Shown here: piece by piece, positions 58,721 through 64,000 of the stretch | Layout: every line of letters begins with the position of its first letter | Numbering within the stretch: the first letter of the stretch is position 1 | Source of the DNA: Comamonas sp. lk | GTDB taxonomy: Bacteria; Pseudomonadota; Gammaproteobacteria; Burkholderiales; Burkholderiaceae_C | Assembly (NCBI GenBank): GCA_945925985.1 | Contig: CAMELV010000006.1 | Span: 62,001 to 126,000, forward strand | Direction of reading: 5' to 3' | Length of the DNA stretch: 64,000 nt | Translations under genes and position numbers: made by a program | The notes under the pieces: model-generated | Seen by the model: the letters and a program-made list of their open reading frames with translations, nothing else | Database searches by the model: none | What the model was told of the DNA's origin: nothing

Positions 58721-59587
58721 CACACCAATCACACGCAACAAAGCCTGCCCCATCCGGACCTGCCGACCCGTCTCGATACCTTCACACAGCTCAAAACCAG
58801 GCGGGGTAAACACGATGATGGTGGAGCCATGCTCAAACCAGCCGAGCTCCTCGCCCTTGACACAGCGGGCAGTGCAGGGCATCTCGTTGGCGCCGCGGTA
58901 GCGCAGGTGCAGCAGCACATCAAGGAAGTGCAGTCGGATGCTGGCGACCAAAATAGCAGCCACCGGCACCAGTGCGATGGGCTGGCCGCCCTCGGTCAGG
59001 CGGGCGCGAAGCACGGCCCGCTCGTTGCGGCAGAACAGACGCTCAACCCGCGCCAGAGCGATCGGGTTTACATTCCAGGTATCGCCGCTGAGGTAGGTCA
59101 CATGCTCAACCGTCATGTTCTGCGGCGCATGAAACCGGTGGTACATGCTTGATGTCAGACGCAGGGTGATGTAGCTGCCATTCATAAATACGCTGGGATC
59201 CTGGCTGGGGCCAAACAGCTCGCCGATCGAGTACGGAAAGCCCTTGGCCTGCAGCACCATGCCATCCACCACGCGACCGCAAGCCCCCACGATGCCGTCG
59301 CTGGGGCTGCACAGCACCGCCGGGTCTGTGTCAATGACACGCGCGCCTGGCCGCAGCTCACGGGTGAAGCAGTCATGCAGGCTGTCAAAGTGCTGTTGTC
59401 GGGCATCGCTTAAGTCAACGTCTGTGAACAGTCGCCAAACGCGAATGGACAGCCGCGCTAGAAGTGGGCTGCGCAGGTGGCTGAACCAGCCCATCCAGCG
59501 TGTCAGTAGCAGCCGGGGCACCCGGTTGGTGAGCAGGAAATTCAGATCTTCCTGGAGGAAAAAGCGTCGCAGTAGATTGGTTTTCAT
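58703..59587 (-). CDS. Phosphatidylserine decarboxylase homologue
   Basis: CSPSDGIVGACGRV, MYHRFHAPQNMTVEHVTYLSGDTWNVNPIAL, GWFEHGSTIIVF (GST processing site); start MKTNLLRRFF at 59587 (alternative 59620). Confidence 0.9.
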   Translation of the reverse strand: MKTNLLRRFFLQEDLNFLLTNRVPRLLLTRWMGWFSHLRSPLLARLSIRVWRLFTDVDLSDARQQHFDSLHDCFTRELRPGARVIDTDPAVLCSPSDGIVGACGRVVDGMVLQAKGFPYSIGELFGPSQDPSVFMNGSYITLRLTSSMYHRFHAPQNMTVEHVTYLSGDTWNVNPIALARVERLFCRNERAVLRARLTEGGQPIALVPVAAILVASIRLHFLDVLLHLRYRGANEMPCTARCVKGEELGWFEHGSTIIVFTPPGFELCEGIETGRQVRMGQALLRVIGVSSRLA

Positions 59588-59620
59588 ATGGCTGTCAAAT
59601 AAGTTGGATAAGTTTGTCAT
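59581..59620 (+). promoter_or_regulatory. Putative PHO box array in the psd/aminotransferase divergent region
   Basis: TTTTCAT-ATGG-CTGTCAA-ATAA-GTTGGAT-AAGT-TTGTCAT, exact 11-bp period; first unit overlaps the psd start codon. Confidence 0.6.
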
Positions 59621-59640
59621 ATTTCTAACTGGAGCAATTG

Positions 59641-61287
59641 ATGGACAACAGCATGGCCCTTCCCTTATTGGCCCTGGGCGTCCTGGCATGGGCCCTACCC
59701 AAAGCCAAACGCCGGCTTGAGCTCTCGCGGGCCAAGCACCGTTCGCTGGCAGGTCATTCGCGCATCGCCAAACGCATCGCTGGGCTGCTGCCCGGCTATG
59801 CCTATGACGAAGCCACCTTCTTCAACTCTGACCATGCCGACGGCCCGGTGGTGCAGCGGCGGCGTGATGGCTTTACCCGCTTGGCAGCCTTGTATGACAC
59901 CCGTTATGCCAAGAGTGCCGCGATGACGGCCAGCGCCCGAGCCATCATCTCGGACATGCAGTTCACCGGGCGCTACCGCGTGCCCTACCAATTCACCGAC
60001 TACCTGGGCCGTCATATCAAAAGCGGTAGTTTTCTGCAGTCGTCGCAAGGGGTCACAGTGACCGACCTTGACGGTAATGTGTTTTACGACCTGACGGGCT
60101 CTTACGGCGTGAACCTGCTTGGCTATGACTTTTACAAGCAAAGCATCGAGGCCGGCCAGCGGACGGTGCAAGCGTTGGGTCCGGTGCTTGGGGCCTATCA
60201 CCCCTGTGTGCTCGACAACGTGACCCGGCTCAAACGAATCTCTGGGCTGGACGAGGTGTCGTTTCACATGTCGGGCACCGAGGCCGTGATGCAGGCCGTG
60301 CGCTTGGCCCGCTACCACACCGGGCGCAGTCATTTGGTGCGGTTTTGCGGCGCGTACCACGGCTGGTGGGAAGACGTACAACCCGGCCCCGGCAACCCCC
60401 TGCCGCCGCGGGAAACGCATACCTTGAAGGACATGGATGAACGCAGCCTCCACGTGCTGCGAACCCGCAAGGACATCGCCTGTGTGTTGATCAACCCTTT
60501 GCAGGCCCTGCACCCCAATGCGCCAGCGCCGGGCGACTCGTCCCTGGTGGACAGCAGCCGCAAGGTGGGCTACGACCGAGCCGCCTACACCGCATGGTTG
60601 CATCGCCTGCGCGAAGTTTGTACGCAGCGTGGCATTGTGCTGATCTTCGACGAGGTGTTTCTTGGGTTCAGGCTGGCACCGGGCGGTGCGCAGGCCTATT
60701 TTGGCGTGCAGGCAGACATGGTGACCTATGGCAAGACACTGGGCGGTGGCCTGCCGGTGGGTGTGGTTTGTGGCCGGGCCGCCCTGATGAAGCGCTACCG
60801 TGAGCGCCGGCCGGCCGACATCTGCTTTGCCCGAGGCACCTTCAATGCGCACCCCTATGTGATGGGCGCCATGCAGGCCTTCCTGGATGCCATCGAGACG
60901 CCGGAGATCCTCGCGCTCTACGACGGTCTCGACGAGCGCTGGGATGGCCGTGCCCGCCAACTGAACGACCGGCTTGAGCAGAATGGCTTGCCGGTGCGAG
61001 TGGCGAACATGTCGACGGTCTGGACAGTGTTGTATACCAAACCCTCCCGGTACAACTGGATGCTTCAGTTTTATCTGCGGGCACATGGCCTGGCCTTGAG
61101 CTGGGTGGGCAGTGCTCGACTGATCTTCAGCCTGAACTACACCGACCATGACTTCGAGGCCGTGGTTCAAGCCTTTGTCGGGGCCGCCCAGGCCATGCAG
61201 GATGATGGTTGGTGGGACGGCCCAGCGCAAAGCAACCAGGCCATCCGCAAAGGCATCTTCAGGGAGATGCTGCGCCAACCGCGCTGA
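59641..61287 (+). CDS. Class III PLP aminotransferase (glutamate-1-semialdehyde aminomutase-like) with N-terminal hydrophobic segment
   Basis: DLDGNVFYDLTGSYGVNLLGYDFYK, HMSGTEAVMQAVRLARYHTGR, CGAYHGWWEDV, LIFDEVFLGFR, TYGKTLGGGLPVGVVCGR (PLP Lys). Confidence 0.88.
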   Translation: MDNSMALPLLALGVLAWALPKAKRRLELSRAKHRSLAGHSRIAKRIAGLLPGYAYDEATFFNSDHADGPVVQRRRDGFTRLAALYDTRYAKSAAMTASARAIISDMQFTGRYRVPYQFTDYLGRHIKSGSFLQSSQGVTVTDLDGNVFYDLTGSYGVNLLGYDFYKQSIEAGQRTVQALGPVLGAYHPCVLDNVTRLKRISGLDEVSFHMSGTEAVMQAVRLARYHTGRSHLVRFCGAYHGWWEDVQPGPGNPLPPRETHTLKDMDERSLHVLRTRKDIACVLINPLQALHPNAPAPGDSSLVDSSRKVGYDRAAYTAWLHRLREVCTQRGIVLIFDEVFLGFRLAPGGAQAYFGVQADMVTYGKTLGGGLPVGVVCGRAALMKRYRERRPADICFARGTFNAHPYVMGAMQAFLDAIETPEILALYDGLDERWDGRARQLNDRLEQNGLPVRVANMSTVWTVLYTKPSRYNWMLQFYLRAHGLALSWVGSARLIFSLNYTDHDFEAVVQAFVGAAQAMQDDGWWDGPAQSNQAIRKGIFREMLRQPR

Positions 61288-61337
61288 GCGACGACCGATC
61301 AGCGCAACAGTCACCGATGACGCGCATGCGTCATCGG
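61281..61337. terminator. Hairpins between convergent genes
   Basis: GCGCTGA-N11-TCAGCGC (61281-61305) and CCGATGACGC-GCAT-GCGTCATCGG (61314-61337); no T-tract. Confidence 0.45.
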
Positions 61338-61919
61338 GTCGATCAACTCACCACGCAACAGAGCCAAAGGCGCCTTGTAGTACAGCATGATGTCATGGAA
61401 CGGATCGGTGATGATCTTGCTGGCCCAAACCAAGCCGGTCCACATGTCTTGCTGAATCCAGAGCTGGCCGACACGGAAAAGCAGTCCCGCCACGCCCAGG
61501 GCAAGCCAGGATATGCCTACATCGTGCAAAAACTCAAGCCAGTTTCCGGCAGCCGCAATTTGCCCAAAAAGCGTCGGCTCCAACCACAGCACCACCGGCG
61601 CGGCAGCCCAGACGCCCAAAAGAACAATTTTGCGCCGAATGTTGTAGCCGATCTTGATCGCTTCTTTGTGCTCATCGGTCGCCTGGTTGACTTCGTCGTA
61701 GCCCCGTGGCTCAAAGAAAAAGTGACCGGCTTGACGGCTGGTCATGGAAACTGACCATGCCAGCAATGCCGCCCAGGCTGGCTCAATAAACAACAAGCCG
61801 TAGGAGATCACAAAGAAGATCGCGCTCAGCAGGTGCAAACTCTGGTTGATGCGGCTGTGGTGGTAGTAACGATGGTCATCCCAACGTTGCGTCTTGAGCT
61901 CTTGCAAATAACGGTTCAT
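61311..61919 (-). CDS. Mpo1/DUF962-like membrane protein (tentative)
   Basis: DHRYYHHSRINQSLHLLSAIFFVISYGLLF and RQAGHFFFEPRGYDEVNQATDEHKEAIKIGYN: YHH...H and GHxxFE patterns resembling Mpo1-like proteins. Confidence 0.5.
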   Translation of the reverse strand: MNRYLQELKTQRWDDHRYYHHSRINQSLHLLSAIFFVISYGLLFIEPAWAALLAWSVSMTSRQAGHFFFEPRGYDEVNQATDEHKEAIKIGYNIRRKIVLLGVWAAAPVVLWLEPTLFGQIAAAGNWLEFLHDVGISWLALGVAGLLFRVGQLWIQQDMWTGLVWASKIITDPFHDIMLYYKAPLALLRGELIDPMTHARHR

Positions 61920-61989
61920 ATCGACCTCGAAAATAACGGGCTTGAAGCCCAGGGTAATGAGATAAGCGGTCTGACTCTAGCGAGCCAAT

Positions 61990-62050
61990 ATGAAAATGGC
62001 GTGACATAAGAGTTTCATATCCGAGAACAGCCTTGTCATCATTTTGTTAT
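61990..62050. promoter_or_regulatory. Putative PHO boxes in the divergent Mpo1-like / GT4 region
   Basis: Plus strand GTGACAT-AAGA-GTTTCAT (62001-62018) and TTGTCAT-CATT-TTGTTAT (62033-62050); minus strand ATGTCAC-GCCA-TTTTCAT (62007-61990). Confidence 0.6.
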
Positions 62051-62072
62051 CAAAAGCTGCAAAGATTGAAAA

Positions 62073-63317
62073 ATGGACACTGACACTAGCCACGAGTTCG
62101 AGGTTGATAATTTTCCTGCAAAGCAGCGGTCGTTGCGAGTTGCCGTGGTGTCGGAAACATATCCCCCTGAGGTGAATGGCGTGGCCTTGACGCTGGCCCG
62201 TCTGGTTGAGGGCCTGCGCGGCAACAACCATGACGTGCAACTGATCAGGCCGCGTCAAGGTGGAGCCGACCAGGGGACCCAAGAGGCCCTGATACCGGGG
62301 TTTCATGAGGTATTGATGCGGGGACTGCCGATCCCCCGCTACCCCGAGCTTAGGATGGGATTGCCCTCCAAGGCCGCTCTGGTTAAATTATGGCAACTCC
62401 GCCGCCCTGATGTGGTTCACATCGCGACGGAGGGCCCTCTTGGCTGGTCTGCGCTGCGGGCGGCTCTGTACCTAAAGCTACCCATCTCCACCGACTACCG
62501 GACTAATTTTCAGAGCTACAGTACTCACTACGGCGTTGGCTTTCTGAATAAGCCCATCATGGGGTACCTGCGAAAGTTCCATAATCGGGCCCACTGCACC
62601 ATGGTTCCCACCAAAGCATTGCAGACTGCGTTGGCTGCGGCAGGCTTCCACAAGCTCAAGGTGGTGAGCCGGGGCGTTGACACCAGTGCGTTTGACCCCG
62701 CGCACCGCCAACCGGCGCTTCGGACCCAGTGGGGACTTAGCGACGATGACTTGGCGGTTCTGTGTGTCGGTCGACTTGCCCCGGAAAAAAACCTGAAGTT
62801 GCTGGTCCAGGCCTATCAGGAGATCAAGCAACGGGTACCGCACGCCCGATTGGTGCTGGTGGGGCACGGCCCAATGCGCCAGGCGCTGCAGGAGCAGTGT
62901 CCCGACGCCATCTTTACTGGACAGCTGCGAGGTAGCGTGCTGGCTGAACACTACGCCAGCGCCGATCTGTTCCTGATGCCCAGTATGACCGAGACCTTCG
63001 GTAACGTTACCACCGAAGCCATGGCCAGTGGTTTGCCAGTGGTTGCCTTCAATGACGCTGCTGCCGCAGAATGGTTGGTCGATCAGGTCAACGGCAGCGT
63101 GGTGGCGCTGGCTGATTCCAAAGGGTTCGTGTCAGCCGCCTTGGCGTTAGCGGAGCAGCCCGCCCTCAGGGCCCAGTTGGGGCAGGCGGCCCGCCAAACG
63201 GCCTTGCTGTTGGACTGGTCCCGGATCGTGCAACAATTTGAAGATGTGCTTCAAACAGTGATGCACCAAGCCAGCATCAACGGGGCTGGTGCGGCAGGTT
63301 CTGATCGACCTCAGTAG
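62073..63317 (+). CDS. GT4 family glycosyltransferase (Agt/MgtA-like lipid glycosyltransferase candidate)
   Basis: VAVVSETYPPEVNGVALTLARLVEGL, STDYRTNFQSYSTHYG, VGRLAPEKNLKLLVQAYQ, PSMTETFGNVTTEAMASGLPVVAF. Confidence 0.9.
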   Translation: MDTDTSHEFEVDNFPAKQRSLRVAVVSETYPPEVNGVALTLARLVEGLRGNNHDVQLIRPRQGGADQGTQEALIPGFHEVLMRGLPIPRYPELRMGLPSKAALVKLWQLRRPDVVHIATEGPLGWSALRAALYLKLPISTDYRTNFQSYSTHYGVGFLNKPIMGYLRKFHNRAHCTMVPTKALQTALAAAGFHKLKVVSRGVDTSAFDPAHRQPALRTQWGLSDDDLAVLCVGRLAPEKNLKLLVQAYQEIKQRVPHARLVLVGHGPMRQALQEQCPDAIFTGQLRGSVLAEHYASADLFLMPSMTETFGNVTTEAMASGLPVVAFNDAAAAEWLVDQVNGSVVALADSKGFVSAALALAEQPALRAQLGQAARQTALLLDWSRIVQQFEDVLQTVMHQASINGAGAAGSDRPQ

Positions 63318-64000
63318 CTGACCGTAACGCCGCCCTGGTAAGCACCGCCATAGCCACAGCGATGCACCCGCCAAACAGGGTCATCAGAGGAACGATCGGC
63401 ACCTCGGCGGCGACCAGGGCCGCATACAGCCCCAGCATGCACAACACGCTCAAGTTTTCATTGAAACCTTGAACGGCCACAGACCGCCCGGCACTCAAGA
63501 GGGTGTAGCCGCGGTGCTGGAGCAGGGCATTGAGGGGAACCACCAGGAACCCACCCACCATCCCGACAAAGGCCAGTAGGGCTATCGCAACCCAGAGTAC
63601 CGAAACTTGGGCTACCACCGGCATCATCAGACCCAACAACACGCCGGCCGGTAAGACGCGTCTGGCTTGGTCCAACTCCACCCAGCGGCCTGCTGCCGCC
63701 GCCCCGAGGACCACCCCTACAGCGACCGCCGCTTGCAAGTAAGCGGATTGGTCCAGTGGCAGGAGCAGCACATCGCCTGCCCACTTCAACACAACAAATT
63801 GAAGCGTCGCGCCCAGACCCCAAAAAATGGTGGTGACCGCCAGGGACAGGCCACCCTCCCGGTCGCGCCAAAGCGTGCGGTTAGCCCGAATGAAATCATT
63901 AATCAGAACCGAAGGGTCAAGCGACGCAGCTGGGTAACGCGCGCCGCTGTGCGGTATCCCGATATTGAGTAACCCTGCCAAGGTGTAGACCAGCAACAAC
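63277..64000 (-). CDS. lplT: LplT-like lysophospholipid transporter (MFS), C-terminal part; gene continues past the right edge
   Basis: LQHRGYTLLSAGRSVAVQGFNENLSVLCMLGLYA, VLLGLMMPVV; MFS topology. Confidence 0.75.
   Translation of the reverse strand, partial: LLLVYTLAGLLNIGIPHSGARYPAASLDPSVLINDFIRANRTLWRDREGGLSLAVTTIFWGLGATLQFVVLKWAGDVLLLPLDQSAYLQAAVAVGVVLGAAAAGRWVELDQARRVLPAGVLLGLMMPVVAQVSVLWVAIALLAFVGMVGGFLVVPLNALLQHRGYTLLSAGRSVAVQGFNENLSVLCMLGLYAALVAAEVPIVPLMTLFGGCIAVAMAVLTRAALRSATEVDQNLPHQPR

Noticed and set aside
59695-61314. 539-aa minus-strand ORF antisense to the class III aminotransferase
   Set aside because: Mirrors the codon pattern of the clear aminotransferase gene; His/Gln/Arg-rich translation with no recognisable motif. 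High-GC shadow ORF.
1-64000. tRNA, rRNA, CRISPR arrays, transposases, prophage or integrase genes
   Set aside because: None recognised in the window by reading; no direct-repeat/spacer pattern or mobile-element ORF seen

Overview
Contiguous chromosomal window from what looks like a beta-proteobacterium of the Burkholderiales/Comamonadaceae type (inferred from gene content; not verified). It is densely coding. Recognisable content includes minCDE, a copper P-type ATPase plus HMA chaperone, rdgC, two hemerythrins, a GNAT/acyl-CoA-synthetase-like Pat enzyme, a GGDEF protein, a rhamnonate-type catabolic cluster with an Opp-type ABC importer and LacI regulator (18.7-28.9 kb), an aerobic benzoyl-CoA (box) cluster with BoxR-type regulator, benzoate-CoA ligase and pcaF (28.9-38.0 kb), a second Opp-type ABC cluster (39-47 kb), and a CUT1 ABC cluster with a mandelate-racemase-subgroup enolase, a PLP deaminase and two deacylase-type hydrolases (48.9-58.7 kb). 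The most interesting signal is regulatory. Tandem 11-bp-period heptamers resembling PHO boxes (CTGTCAT-N4-CTGTCAT) lie upstream of four separated loci: a PlcP-type metallophosphoesterase (38.2 kb), UDP-glucose dehydrogenase (48.8 kb), a membrane-anchored class III aminotransferase divergent from a phosphatidylserine-decarboxylase homologue (59.6 kb), and the divergent pair Mpo1/DUF962-like protein / GT4 glycosyltransferase (62.0 kb), followed by an LplT-like lysophospholipid transporter. Together these suggest a phosphate-starvation membrane-lipid remodelling system (DAG release, UDP-GlcA supply, glycosyl-DAG synthesis) with possibly undescribed aminotransferase, Psd and Mpo1-like components. 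Other noteworthy items are two mutually exclusive perfect hairpins, one burying a permease start codon (43.83-43.87 kb), BoxR-type operators TGCA-N6-TGC, FNR-like boxes upstream of both hemerythrins and DUF2189, a cysteine-less glutaredoxin-like protein, and a doubly damaged GST pseudogene. All calls come from reading the sequence; no database searches were run.
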